NCBI GenBank assembly: GCA_035696365.1
Contig: DASRQS010000050.1
Coordinates: forward strand, 1-64,000
Direction of reading: 5' to 3'
From: JALYLC01 sp035696365
GTDB taxonomy: Bacteria > Actinomycetota > Thermoleophilia > Gaiellales > JALYLC01
DNA length: 64,000 nt
Part shown: in pieces, positions 10,011 to 19,035 of the stretch
Position numbering within the stretch: the stretch's first letter is position 1
How the letters are laid out: each line of letters begins with the position of its first letter
Notes under the pieces: model-generated
Database searches by the model: none
What the model was told of the DNA's origin: nothing
Seen by the model: the letters and a program-made list of their open reading frames with translations, nothing else
Position numbers and translations under genes: made by a program

Positions 10011-11125
10011 TCCTGATCGACGCATCGCCGCTGCAGTCGGAGCACCGGCTGCGCGGAGTCGGCGCCTACGTGCGCGAGCTGATCGCCAACCTCGAGCGCG
10101 AGCCGATGGCCGCGACGCGGCGGCCCCACTATTTCGCCACCAGGCGCCCGGCCGTGCCGCTGCTGCCCCCGGAGCGGACCCATCGTGTCCCGCGCAACCA
10201 CATGCCGGCTCAGGGGTACTGGCTCACGAACGAGCTCGTGCTGCGCGGGGCGCTGCGCCGCCTCCGGGCCGATGTGTTCTACGCCACCGACTTCAACGGT
10301 CTGCTGCTCAACCCGCACGGCCGGACGGTCGCCGCCCTCTACGACCTGACGGCCCTGCACGAGGGCCTCGGAGATCCTCTCAGCGCGGCTCGCTGGAGGA
10401 CGTACTACCGCCGGCTACGCCGCTGCGACCTGCTGCTGGCGATCAGCGAGCACACGCGCAGCGACGCGATCGCCGCGCTCGATCTGGATCCCCGCTCGAT
10501 CGCGGCCATCCCGCTCGGCATCGACACCGAGCGCTTCGTGCCGGGCAGGGGAGCCGGCGCGTTCGCGCACCGCAAGCCCTACTTCCTCCACATCGGCGGC
10601 CGCAACCCCAACAAGAACCAGGCCACGCTGCTGGAGGCCTTTGCGCGAGCGCAGCGGGAGCTTCCCGACCGCGAGCTGCTGCTGGCAGGGCCCTGGGGAG
10701 CGGCCGACCTGGCCTGGCTGGAGACAGAGCGCGCGCGACTTGGCCTGACCGCGGTGCACCACATCGGGTACGCCGAGAGCGAGTCGCTGCCGTCGCTCTA
10801 CGGGAACGCGGAGGCCTTCGTCTTCCCGTCGCTCGCCGAGGGATTCGGCTTCCCCGTGCTCGAGGCGATGGCGACCGGGACGCCGGTGATCACCTCGAAC
10901 TGCTCATCGCTGCCCGAGGTCGCGGGCGACGCGGCCGTGCTGGTGGATCCGCGTGACGCCGGCGCCCTGGCGGCCGCCATGATCGACGTCGTCCGCAGGC
11001 CCGAGCCGGCGCGCGTGCAGCGCGGCATCGAGCGGGCGCGGCGCTTCACGTGGGCCGAAACGGCGCGCCGGACGTGGCAGCACCTGTGCGCGCTCGCGGA
11101 GGACGGCCCTGCAGGAGCCGGCTGA
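10007..11125 (+). CDS. Glycosyltransferase family 4
   Basis: 372 residues. N-terminal HRLRGVGAYVRELIANL is the acceptor loop; LHIGGRNPNKNQATLLEAF and FPSLAEGFGFPVLEAMATGTP form the donor-binding half. ATG 10007 overlaps the flippase stop (ATGA), so it is co-translated with the flippase and probably builds the repeat unit that the flippase moves. Donor and linkage are not predictable. Confidence 0.93.
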   Translation: MILIDASPLQSEHRLRGVGAYVRELIANLEREPMAATRRPHYFATRRPAVPLLPPERTHRVPRNHMPAQGYWLTNELVLRGALRRLRADVFYATDFNGLLLNPHGRTVAALYDLTALHEGLGDPLSAARWRTYYRRLRRCDLLLAISEHTRSDAIAALDLDPRSIAAIPLGIDTERFVPGRGAGAFAHRKPYFLHIGGRNPNKNQATLLEAFARAQRELPDRELLLAGPWGAADLAWLETERARLGLTAVHHIGYAESESLPSLYGNAEAFVFPSLAEGFGFPVLEAMATGTPVITSNCSSLPEVAGDAAVLVDPRDAGALAAAMIDVVRRPEPARVQRGIERARRFTWAETARRTWQHLCALAEDGPAGAG

Positions 11126-11132
11126 GCGGTCG

Positions 11133-12200
11133 CTACTGGCGGCGCCGCTCCTGGCGCTTGCGCGTCAGGAGATCCCACTGGTGCACGACGGAATGGATCG
11201 CGGGCAGGACAGCGGGGGCGCGATTGACGGCGTCGACGACCGCTCGGCGAATGCGGCGGCGCGAGGCGATGTTGAGACCGAGCGCGCGCCAGGCCTCGTC
11301 GAGGTCGTACTCGAGCTCCGGCCACATGCTGTTCGTCGGCCAGTTCTTCGAGACCGGCACGCTCAGGTCGCGGTCGGCAGGGTCGAACGAGGCGACCACG
11401 AGGCCGTCGCCGCTGAACGATTCGATCACGTTGTGGCGCGCGATGATGTGGGCGCCGCGGTCCTCCAGGAAGCGCACGCACTTCTGGTGCATGAGCGGGT
11501 CGTTCGACATCAGGTGATGGTGCGTCGACACGAACACGAACCTGAGGCCGTTGCCGGCAATCAGATCCTGTGCGCCCTTGAGCGCATCCAGCTCGGCGCC
11601 CTGGACGTCGATCAGGAGCAACTCGACGCGCTCGACACCGTGCTCGCGCACGAGATCGTCGACCGACAACGTCGGTATGTGGCGGACCACCTTGTCCTCG
11701 CCGAGCATGCGCGTGCCGCTGTCGGAGCGTGCGCCGACCAGCGCCTGCACGAACGTGCCGGCGGCCTCGTTGAGGGCGAAATTCCTCCGGCCGGCCTCCA
11801 GGTGCTCGAGCACGGGCTCGAGCAGGAGCAGCCGGGCATCCGGGACGCTGCGATCGAACCAGAGCGAGTAGTACGACCAGAAGCAGCCGAGCTCGACCAT
11901 CGTGGTTGCTGGGGCGGCGCGCTGCATGACCTCGTGGAAGACGAGCTCTTCCTGGGGCTCGTGGTGCCCGCGCAGCCGGCGTATCAACTCCGTCGTCCAC
12001 GGGCCGCCGTAGCAGTGCTCGGCGATCCTGACCCCGTTGTGCATGAGCTGGTAGCGACCGCCCGGCCCGTCGTGCACCTCGCCGGCGCCGGGCACTTTCG
12101 GGATCGCGTCGCTGTCGTGGCAGGAGAGCGTCATGCGGATGCGCGCCTTCTCGTCCTCTGCCAGGGGCAGCAGGTCGAGATCGTCGGGGTCCGTCGGCAT
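11133..12200 (-). CDS. FkbM family methyltransferase
   Basis: 355 residues. SAM-binding segment TMVELGCFWSYYSLWFDR, then LLLLEPVLEHLEAGRRNFALN and the FkbM hallmark LLLIDVQGAELDALKGA. About 95 residues at the N-terminus precede the methyltransferase core. ATG 12200 follows TACCCT (12207-12212) by 6 nt, so it is probably leaderless. Convergent with the glycosyltransferase ending at 11125. It probably O-methylates a sugar of the island's glycan. Confidence 0.87.
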   Translation of the reverse strand: MPTDPDDLDLLPLAEDEKARIRMTLSCHDSDAIPKVPGAGEVHDGPGGRYQLMHNGVRIAEHCYGGPWTTELIRRLRGHHEPQEELVFHEVMQRAAPATTMVELGCFWSYYSLWFDRSVPDARLLLLEPVLEHLEAGRRNFALNEAAGTFVQALVGARSDSGTRMLGEDKVVRHIPTLSVDDLVREHGVERVELLLIDVQGAELDALKGAQDLIAGNGLRFVFVSTHHHLMSNDPLMHQKCVRFLEDRGAHIIARHNVIESFSGDGLVVASFDPADRDLSVPVSKNWPTNSMWPELEYDLDEAWRALGLNIASRRRIRRAVVDAVNRAPAVLPAIHSVVHQWDLLTRKRQERRRQ

Positions 12201-12315
12201 CGGCGCAGGGTAGCGACAGGGCGCGAGCTCACAGGGACCAAGCGGCGGTGACTACCTCCGCACGCTCGACGCCTCGCCGGCCGGGTGAGGCGCGGGCCTG
12301 TATTGTCGCTCTCTG

Positions 12316-13236
12316 ATGTTGAAGCGCGTCGCGCAGCGGTTCATCACGATACCGGTGTACACGATGCTCTCATCGGCCTTTCCGGCCCACCTGGTGCAGA
12401 GCGCGCTCACGCAGGAGGCCGATCGCCTGAGGCGCGAGATCGCGGACGCGATGCCCGGCAACCCGGCTGCCGCGGGTTTCAAGTCCTATAGCCAGGCGGA
12501 CGAAGACGGGGTCATCGAGGAGATCTTCCGGCGGATCGGCGAGGGCGGCCGCACGTTCGCCGAGTTGGGGTGCGGCAGGGGTCTCGAGAACAATTCGCAC
12601 CTGCTGCTGTTGAAGGGATGGCGCGGCGTCTGGGTCGACGGCGACGCGGAGAATATCGCCTTCATCGGCCGGCATTTTTCTCTCCGGACTCCACGGCTGT
12701 CTGTGATCGAGGCGCTCGTGACCCGGGACAACGCGGTCGGTCTGGTCACGAACGGGCTCCGTGGCGTCGGGGCGGTTCCGGGAGGCCTCGACCTGCTCTC
12801 CGTCGATCTCGACGGCAACGACCTGCAGGTCCTCCTGGCGATGCTGGAGGCATCCGAGCCCCGCGTCGTTTGCATCGAATACAACGCCAAGTACCGCCCT
12901 CCGCTCGAGGTCGAGTTGCCCTACGACCCGGACCACCGTTGGGCGCAGGACGACTACCAGGGCGCGTCGCTAGCGCGCATCCTGCGGTGGCTGGATGGCC
13001 GGTACACCCTGGTGTGCTGCAACGTCTCGGGCGTTAATGCGTTCTTCGTGCGCAACGATGTCGCCACTGCGTTCTCCGCGTACCCGGTGGAGGCGCTCTA
13101 TCAGCCGCCTCGGTATCACCTGATCATGATCGCCGCCGGACACCCGGCCTCGCTGAAGTTCCTTGCAGCATGCCTGCGGGAAGAGGAAGCACCGGACCGT
13201 CGACAGTGGTCGGCCTCCTCTGCAGCTGACCGCTAG
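12316..13236 (+). CDS. FkbM-related SAM methyltransferase-fold protein
   Basis: 306 residues. The segment YSQADEDGVIEEIFRRIG followed by FAELGCGRGLENNSHLLLLKG and GVWVDGDAENI is the pattern of an FkbM-like family common in glycan loci. LSVDLDGNDLQVLLA replaces the usual D-x-Q-G-x-E motif. Its substrate is unknown. ATG 12316 follows TATTGT (12301-12306) by 9 nt. The coding sequence looks slightly less GC-rich than its neighbours (for example around 12590-12680), which may indicate separate acquisition. Confidence 0.78.
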   Translation: MLKRVAQRFITIPVYTMLSSAFPAHLVQSALTQEADRLRREIADAMPGNPAAAGFKSYSQADEDGVIEEIFRRIGEGGRTFAELGCGRGLENNSHLLLLKGWRGVWVDGDAENIAFIGRHFSLRTPRLSVIEALVTRDNAVGLVTNGLRGVGAVPGGLDLLSVDLDGNDLQVLLAMLEASEPRVVCIEYNAKYRPPLEVELPYDPDHRWAQDDYQGASLARILRWLDGRYTLVCCNVSGVNAFFVRNDVATAFSAYPVEALYQPPRYHLIMIAAGHPASLKFLAACLREEEAPDRRQWSASSAADR

Positions 13237-13307
13237 CCGGAGGTCATCCCTGCGTTCGAGTCGCCGACGGCGGGCGAAGGCGCTTGTCGCGGCTACACTC
13301 GCTCCCT

Positions 13308-14135
13308 GTGAGCGTCGCTGCCGTCGTCGTCGCGTGGCGCGCCGGCGAGAGAGCCGGTGCCTGTCTCGGCCGCCTCGCAGACGTCGCGCCCGCCGCTCGG
13401 CGCATCCTGGTGGACAACGAGGCCGGCGACGGCTCGGGGGTCGATGCTCCCGACGACACGACGGTTCTGCGCCTGCGGGACAACCGCGGCTTCGCCGGCG
13501 GGGCCAACGCCGGCCTGACCCGGGCTTTCGAGGACGGAGCGGCCCATGCCGTCCTGCTCAACGACGACCTGCTGGTCGAGGCGGGCTGCGTGGAGGCGCT
13601 GGTCGCAGCCGCAGGCGAGGACGGCGCGGCCTCGCCCCGCATCGACGGCCCGCCCGGCTTCGCCTTCGCCGGCGGTGAGCTGGAGCTCCAGCGGGGCTTC
13701 GGCCGGCATGTCGACGGCGCGCGCGACTACCTCAGCGGCGCCTGCATCTGCTTCTCCCGCAGCGCCTGGGAGCGGGTCGGGTCGTTCGACGAGGGGCTCT
13801 TCCTGTACTACGAGGACGTCGACTGGAGCCTCCGGGCACGGGCCATCGGCGTGCCGCTCACCGTCGCGCTCGCCGCGCACGCGACGCACAGCGGCGGCGC
13901 CTCCAGTGGCGGCGAGCAGGGCGAAACCTGGGCGTACTACTCGACGCGCAACCGGCTCTGGCTGCTCGAGCAACAGCGCGGGGCGCGGGTGGCGCGCCGC
14001 GAGGCCGCGCGCACGAGCCTGCGTGCCCGCTTGCGGGCTGTCCAGTCGACGCGTCGCGCCGTCGCACGCGCCAAGCTTGCGGGCGTGCGCGACTGGTCCG
14101 ACAACCGCATGGGCCGGGGCCGGTGGCCGGAGTGA
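13308..14135 (+). CDS. Glycosyltransferase family 2 (rhamnosyltransferase-like)
   Basis: 275 residues. GT-A fold with the nucleotide region RILVDNEAG, NRGFAGGANAGL (typical of WcaA/RfbF-like rhamnosyltransferases), LLNDD as the metal-binding DxD region, and FLYYEDVDWSLRARAIG. GTG 13308 follows TACACT (13294-13299) by 8 nt. It heads a run of four glycosyltransferase genes joined by 4-bp overlaps (14132-14135, 15148-15151, 16251-16254), a single translationally coupled unit. Confidence 0.9.
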   Translation: MSVAAVVVAWRAGERAGACLGRLADVAPAARRILVDNEAGDGSGVDAPDDTTVLRLRDNRGFAGGANAGLTRAFEDGAAHAVLLNDDLLVEAGCVEALVAAAGEDGAASPRIDGPPGFAFAGGELELQRGFGRHVDGARDYLSGACICFSRSAWERVGSFDEGLFLYYEDVDWSLRARAIGVPLTVALAAHATHSGGASSGGEQGETWAYYSTRNRLWLLEQQRGARVARREAARTSLRARLRAVQSTRRAVARAKLAGVRDWSDNRMGRGRWPE

Positions 14136-15151
14136 AGGTCGCCTTCGACGTCGCCTGCCTCGCGCAGACCCGCGCGGGCACGGCGAGGCTCGCGATCGGC
14201 CTGCGCGACGCGTTACAGGCCCGCCCTGACGTCGAGCTGATCGAGCTGGGGCGGCGCGAATGGCAGGAGCGCGGATCGCTCGGGCAAAAGCGTGACGCCC
14301 TGCAGCAGGACCTGCGCTGGTACGGGCTGCGGCTCGCCAGGGAGGCCCGCAACGCCGAGGTGGACATCCTCCACTGCCCGACCTTCCGCGGCCCGCTGCG
14401 CGATGCGGGCATCCCGACGGTGGTCACCGTGCACGACCTCGCCGTGCTGCGCGAGCCTTCCTGGTTCCCGGCCTGGAGCCGGACCTACGGGCGCGCCCTG
14501 ATGCCGCGCGCCGTGCGCAACGCCGATCGCGTGATCTGCGTCTCGCGGGCCACCGCGCGCGATGCCGTCGGCCTGCTCGACGTGCCCTACCGCAATCTGC
14601 GCGTGATCCCGAACGCCACGGAGCCCGTGTTCTCGACGCCGCCCGGCCCGCCGCCACTCGAGACGCCCTACCTGCTGTGCGTGGGGACGCCCGAGCCGCG
14701 CAAGAACCTGCCCGCGTTGCTGGAAGCTTTCACGCTCGTGCGCCGCGCCGGGCGACGCGTGCGCCTCGCGCTCGTGGGCGCGGACGGCTGGGGTGATGTG
14801 CGCGTGGGCTCGACCGAGGGCGTGGTCGCGTTCGGCCGGGTCGACGACACCGAGTTGCGCGACCTCTACGCGCACGCCGAGGCGCTCGTCCTGCCGAGCC
14901 TCTGGGAGGGGTTCGGACTGCCCGTCGCCGAGGCCCTCGCCACCGGCTGCCGCGTGGCCTGCTCCAACATCCCGGCCCTGCGCGAGCTGGCGGGTGAGGA
15001 CGCGACGTACTTCGATCCCTCGAGCCCCGAGGCGATCTCCGAGGGCATCTTGCAGGCGCTCATGCAGCCGCGCCCGATGCCGCGCCGCGGCTCCAGCTGG
15101 GACGACGCAGCCTCGTCCGTGGTCGCGCTCTGGCGCGAGCTCCTGCCATGA
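14132..15151 (+). CDS. Glycosyltransferase family 4 (paralogue of the gene at 7417)
   Basis: 339 residues. QTRAGTARLAIGLRDAL at the N-terminus, LCVGTPEPRKNLPALLEAF and LWEGFGLPVAEALATGCRVA in the donor half. GTG 14132 overlaps the preceding stop as GTGA, so it is preferred to GTG 14123. It is clearly homologous over its whole length to the product of 7417-8460, which lies in opposite orientation about 6 kb away. The two probably arose by duplication within the island and may use the same donor. Confidence 0.92.
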   Translation: MKVAFDVACLAQTRAGTARLAIGLRDALQARPDVELIELGRREWQERGSLGQKRDALQQDLRWYGLRLAREARNAEVDILHCPTFRGPLRDAGIPTVVTVHDLAVLREPSWFPAWSRTYGRALMPRAVRNADRVICVSRATARDAVGLLDVPYRNLRVIPNATEPVFSTPPGPPPLETPYLLCVGTPEPRKNLPALLEAFTLVRRAGRRVRLALVGADGWGDVRVGSTEGVVAFGRVDDTELRDLYAHAEALVLPSLWEGFGLPVAEALATGCRVACSNIPALRELAGEDATYFDPSSPEAISEGILQALMQPRPMPRRGSSWDDAASSVVALWRELLP

Positions 15152-16254
15152 GCTCGCAGCCGCTCGTCTTGTTCGACGGCGATACCGTCGGGCGCCGGCG
15201 CACAGGGGACGAGAACTACACCGTCAACCTGTTGCGCGAGCTGCCGGCGGGTGCGCCTGAGCTCTCGTTCGCGTGCTCCCTGCGCGATCCCGGCAACCTC
15301 CCCGCCGACGTGCCAGAGACCGTGCGGCGCCTGCAGCTCGATGTCCCGAGCCCCTACCGGCGCATCCCGTTCGCGTTCCCGGCGCTCGCGCGGCGCGAGT
15401 CTGCCGCGCTCGCGCACCTCCACTACTTCGCGCCTCCGCGCCTGCCCTGCCCGGCCGTGGTGACGGTGCACGACATCTCCTTCGCGCGGGCCCCCGAGCT
15501 GTTCTCGCGGCGCGATCGCATGCTCTTCCGCTTCGTGCGGGGATCGCTGCGCCGCGCTGCGCGCGTGATCGCCGTGTCGGAGTTCACGCGCTCTGAGGTC
15601 TGCGAGCGCTACGGGCTCGAGCCGGGCAAGGTCGTCGCGATCCCCAACGGCGTCAGCCCCCGGTACCGGCCTCTGCCCGACGCGAGCGAGCGCGTGCACC
15701 GGCGCTTCGGCATCGATCGCCCGTACGTGCTCTGCGTCGGCGCCCTGCAGGCGCGCAAGAACGTGCCGCTCGCGATCGAGGCGTATTCACTGCTGACGGG
15801 ACGCGGCACGGATTGCGAGCTCGTCGTCGCGGGCGGCGACAAGGGCGGCCGGCTCGACGTGCTCGACGCGATCCTCCGTACGCGGCTGACCGGCCGCGTG
15901 CACCTCGTCGGCCACGTCGAAGACGAGGAGCTGCCGGCGCTCTACAGCGGCGCGCGGGCCCTGCTCTTCCCGTCCCTCTACGAGGGCTTCGGGATCCCCG
16001 CCCTCGAGGCCATGGCCGCCGGGACGCCCGTCATCGCGAGCAACACGACCGGGCTCGCGGAGACGGTCGGCGACGCGGGCATCACGGTCGATCCGCGCAG
16101 CGCGGAGGACGTTTCCCAGGCGCTCGGGCGCTTGCTCGACGACGACGCGCTGCGCGAGCGGCTCGTCGCGGCGGGCCAGGTGCGCGCGGCCGAGTTCACA
16201 TGGGCCCGGGCCGCGGCCGCGACCGCCGAGGTCTATCGCGAGGCGCTGGCGTGA
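15148..16254 (+). CDS. Glycosyltransferase family 4
   Basis: 368 residues. GRRRTGDENYTVNLLRELP matches the acceptor loop of mannosyltransferase-type GT4 enzymes. LCVGALQARKNVPLAIEAY and FPSLYEGFGIPALEAMAAGTP form the donor site. ATG 15148 overlaps the previous stop (ATGA), and its own stop overlaps the next GTG (16251-16254). The unbroken coupling suggests fixed stoichiometry of the four enzymes that assemble one repeat unit. Confidence 0.93.
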   Translation: MSSQPLVLFDGDTVGRRRTGDENYTVNLLRELPAGAPELSFACSLRDPGNLPADVPETVRRLQLDVPSPYRRIPFAFPALARRESAALAHLHYFAPPRLPCPAVVTVHDISFARAPELFSRRDRMLFRFVRGSLRRAARVIAVSEFTRSEVCERYGLEPGKVVAIPNGVSPRYRPLPDASERVHRRFGIDRPYVLCVGALQARKNVPLAIEAYSLLTGRGTDCELVVAGGDKGGRLDVLDAILRTRLTGRVHLVGHVEDEELPALYSGARALLFPSLYEGFGIPALEAMAAGTPVIASNTTGLAETVGDAGITVDPRSAEDVSQALGRLLDDDALRERLVAAGQVRAAEFTWARAAAATAEVYREALA

Positions 16255-17018
16255 GCTCCGTCGTCGCCACCGTCGTCTCGCACGACCAGCGCGCACTGCT
16301 GGGCGACTGCCTGGCGGCGCTCGCGCGCGACGGCGTGCCGGCGCTCGTGTGCGAGAACGTTCCCGACGGGAGCGCCGAGCTGGCGCGCTCGCTCGGCTTC
16401 CGCGCGTACGCCAACGAGCGGCCGCGCACCTTCGCCCAGAATCAGAACGCCCTGTTCGGCGCCACTGGCGAGCCGTATGTGCTCAGCCTGAATCCCGACG
16501 TCCGGCTCGAGCCCGGGTGTGCTGCAGCACTCGTCGCCCATGCCGAGGCGCACCCCTCCTGTGGCGTCGCCGGTCCCCGGCTGCTCGAGAGCGGCGGCGA
16601 GCTGCAGCGCTCGCGCCGGCGCTTCCCGACCGTCGGCGGCACGCTCGTGCGGCGCACGCCGCTGCGCGCCCTGCTGCGTGACGTCGAGGCCGCCCAGCCC
16701 GGGCACTACCTCGGCGACGTGCCGGACGCGCCCGTGGAGTGCGACTGGATGCTGGGCGCGTGCCTGCTTCTGCGACGGCGCATGCTCGAGGAGGTCGGGG
16801 GGTTCGACGAGAGCTTCCCCATGTACGGCGAGGACATCGAGCTGCAGTACCGCGCGGCGCGCGCCGGCTGGGAGCGCTGGTACGTGCCGTCTGCCGTGGC
16901 GACGCACGACTACCAACGCGTCGTCGACCGCACGTTCCTCTCCCGCCGCACCTGGTGGCACCTGCGCGGCATGGTCCGCTACGTGCGCAAGCACCCCGAG
17001 ACGCTCGCCCGGCTGTAG
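16251..17018 (+). CDS. Glycosyltransferase family 2
   Basis: 255 residues. NERPRTFAQNQNALFG and LSLNPDVRLEPG (DxD-equivalent) followed by GACLLLRRRMLEEVGGFDE and MYGEDIELQYRAARAGW are typical of rhamnosyltransferase-like GT2 enzymes. GTG 16251 is coupled to the previous stop. It is the last gene of the four-glycosyltransferase unit and converges on GDP-fucose synthase with a 5-bp gap. Confidence 0.9.
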   Translation: MSSVVATVVSHDQRALLGDCLAALARDGVPALVCENVPDGSAELARSLGFRAYANERPRTFAQNQNALFGATGEPYVLSLNPDVRLEPGCAAALVAHAEAHPSCGVAGPRLLESGGELQRSRRRFPTVGGTLVRRTPLRALLRDVEAAQPGHYLGDVPDAPVECDWMLGACLLLRRRMLEEVGGFDESFPMYGEDIELQYRAARAGWERWYVPSAVATHDYQRVVDRTFLSRRTWWHLRGMVRYVRKHPETLARL

Positions 17019-17023
17019 CCGCG

Positions 17024-17971
17024 TCAGGAGCGGATCGCGGCTCGGTTGTCGTAGAACCACGTCACCGTGTCGCGCAGCCCGTCCTCGAGCGACGTCGAGG
17101 GCCGCCAGCCGAGCGCCTTCAGGCGCGTGACGTCGAGCATCTTGCGCGGCATGCCGTCCGGCTTGGAGGTGTCCCACGCGATCTCGCCTTCGTAGCCGAC
17201 GACCTTCGCGACCAGCTCGGCGATCTCGCGGATGGACTGGTCCTCGCCCGTGCCGACGTTGATCGGCTCCGGGGAGTCGTAGTCCTCGAGCAGGAGCACG
17301 ATCGCGCGCGCCAAGTCGTCCACGTAGAGAAATTCGCGCTTCGGTATCCCGCTGCCCCAGTTCGTGACGCTCTCGAGACCGGATTCCTTCGCCTCCACAT
17401 AGCGGCGGATGAGGGCCGGGAGCACGTGCGAGGTCTCCGGGGAGAAGTTGTCCCCAGGGCCGTAGAGATTCGTGGGCATGGCCGAGATCCAGCGGCGGCC
17501 GTACTGCTTGCGCGCGGACTGCACCTGCAGGATCCCGGCGATCTTCGCGATCGCGTAGGCGTCGTTGGTGGGCTCCAGCGGGCCGGTCATGAGGTATTCC
17601 TCTTTGATCGGCTGCGGCGCGAGCTTCGGGTAGATGCAGGAGGAGCCCAGGAACACGAGCCGCTCGACGTCCATCTCCTGAGCGGCGTCCATGACGTTGA
17701 CCTGCACGCGAAGATTGTCGGAGAGGAACTCCGCCGGGTACTGGTCGTTCGCGAGGATCCCGCCCACGCGAGCGGCGGCCAGGATCAGGTTGCGGGGGCG
17801 AAGCTCGCTCAGGAGGTCGAAGGTCGCCTCGCGGTCGCGCAAATCGACCTCGGCGGACGTCCGTCCCACGAGGTTGGTGTAGCCGTCGGCCTCGAGCTGT
17901 CGCCAGATGGCCGAGCCCACGAGGCCGTGGTGACCGGCGACGTAGGTCGTCGCCGCCTTGTCGATGCTCAT
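17024..17971 (-). CDS. fcl: GDP-L-fucose synthase
   Basis: 315 residues. GHHGLVGSA (13-21) binds NADPH, SSCIYP (110-115) and Tyr139/Lys143 in AYAIAK match the catalytic residues of E. coli Fcl, and TNLYGPGDNF is a family signature. It performs the 3,5-epimerisation and 4-reduction of GDP-4-keto-6-deoxymannose made by the gmd product. ATG 17971 overlaps the upstream glycosyltransferase stop as ATGA, with a GGGGAGAAG Shine-Dalgarno, so it is translated from a longer message. The neighbour is a plausible fucosyltransferase. Confidence 0.96.
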   Translation of the reverse strand: MSIDKAATTYVAGHHGLVGSAIWRQLEADGYTNLVGRTSAEVDLRDREATFDLLSELRPRNLILAAARVGGILANDQYPAEFLSDNLRVQVNVMDAAQEMDVERLVFLGSSCIYPKLAPQPIKEEYLMTGPLEPTNDAYAIAKIAGILQVQSARKQYGRRWISAMPTNLYGPGDNFSPETSHVLPALIRRYVEAKESGLESVTNWGSGIPKREFLYVDDLARAIVLLLEDYDSPEPINVGTGEDQSIREIAELVAKVVGYEGEIAWDTSKPDGMPRKMLDVTRLKALGWRPSTSLEDGLRDTVTWFYDNRAAIRS

Positions 17972-18843
17972 GACTTCTCCCCTGTCGTCTCCGTGGCGAT
18001 CCGTCGCGCACGGCGCGACACCGCGCCGGCGGCGACTGCGGCGGCCCACGAGACCGGCATGTGCCAGATCGGGCTGAGGGGGCGCAGCCACCCGGGCAGG
18101 TGTCGCGCCTTGACCTGGCGGGCCTCCCGGCTGGCTCCCTCCCGGTTGGCCACGGTGAGCGATTCGGGATGCCACCGGAAAGCCGACACGCTGGTGCGCG
18201 TCGCCAGGAACCGGCCGTGGGCGCGCAACGACAGGAACGCGTCCAGGTCCATCGTGTACTTGAGTGACGTGTCGAAGAGGCCGATCGCGCGCAAGGCGTC
18301 GAGCCGGATGATCGAGCCAGGGTGCGGAATCAGGTCCGGGCCCCAGGGCAGCAGCCACTGCGCGGCGCGTCCCGCCCTCGAGGTGCCGATCAGGCGACCC
18401 TGCGGGTCGACGTAATCGCAGCCGCCGTAGGCGACGACGGCAACGGGATCGGCGTCCAGGAGATCGCGCAGGATGCGCAGGCCACCCGGCCGGAAGAGGT
18501 CGTCGTCGCCGATCCAGGCGTAGTACTGCTCGTCCGTGGCAGCGCGCACGCCGACGTTGATGGCCTCCGAGATGCCCTGGCGCGGGTCCTGAAGGATGAT
18601 CGCGTCGTAACGCGTCGCCAGGGCGCGAGCGGCGGCGGCGCCCTCCGGCAGGATCACCACGAGCGTGAGGTCGACCTGGACCCGCTGCTCCGAGACGGTG
18701 TTCAGCGTCTCCTCCAGCGAGTCGATCCGGTCGCCGAGGGTCGGCAGGACGACGAGGATCTTGCCCCGCGTCACCGCGCCCGCCGGCGCTGCGCCCGCTG
18801 CTCGGCCCACGACCGAGGTGTCCTCCGTGCCCGTGCTGCTCAA
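17968..18843 (-). CDS. Glycosyltransferase family 2
   Basis: About 291 residues. LVVLPTLGDRIDSLEETL at the N-terminal core, DPRQGISEAINVGV, and WIGDDDLFRPGGL as the metal-binding DDD site give a GT-A fold; the C-terminus adds a hydrophobic stretch near MPVSWAAAVAAGAVS. The start is uncertain: TTG 18843 gives the listed length, and GTG 18774 begins directly before the conserved core. It is coupled to fcl by ATGA, which suggests transfer of a GDP-fucose-derived sugar (inference). Confidence 0.85.
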   Translation of the reverse strand: MSSTGTEDTSVVGRAAGAAPAGAVTRGKILVVLPTLGDRIDSLEETLNTVSEQRVQVDLTLVVILPEGAAAARALATRYDAIILQDPRQGISEAINVGVRAATDEQYYAWIGDDDLFRPGGLRILRDLLDADPVAVVAYGGCDYVDPQGRLIGTSRAGRAAQWLLPWGPDLIPHPGSIIRLDALRAIGLFDTSLKYTMDLDAFLSLRAHGRFLATRTSVSAFRWHPESLTVANREGASREARQVKARHLPGWLRPLSPIWHMPVSWAAAVAAGAVSRRARRIATETTGEKS

Positions 18844-18987
18844 CCCGCCTTCACAACCTTTGTCGACTCTGCGCAGAGCCCGGCGACTGCCCACCTGCGC
18901 GACCGCGGAGAAGACTACCCGGCCCCGGCGGGCCCAACCCTCCGGCGCCCGAGGGCTGCCCGGTGTTGTTCGGGCACACTGGAGCCC

Positions 18988-19035
18988 GTGCACATCGCCC
19001 GCTCGAACGACCTGGCAGAAGCCGGCTCCCGGTGA
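18988..19035 (+). other. Possible 15-codon leader ORF overlapping a glycosyltransferase start
   Basis: A CACACT box (18975-18980) is followed 7 nt later by GTG 18988, which opens a 15-codon frame (VHIARSNDLAEAGSR). Its TGA (19033-19035) overlaps GTG 19032 of the glycosyltransferase as GTGA. The arrangement parallels those at 8530 and 41305 and suggests leaderless loading on the short frame followed by coupled reinitiation. Confidence 0.4.
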
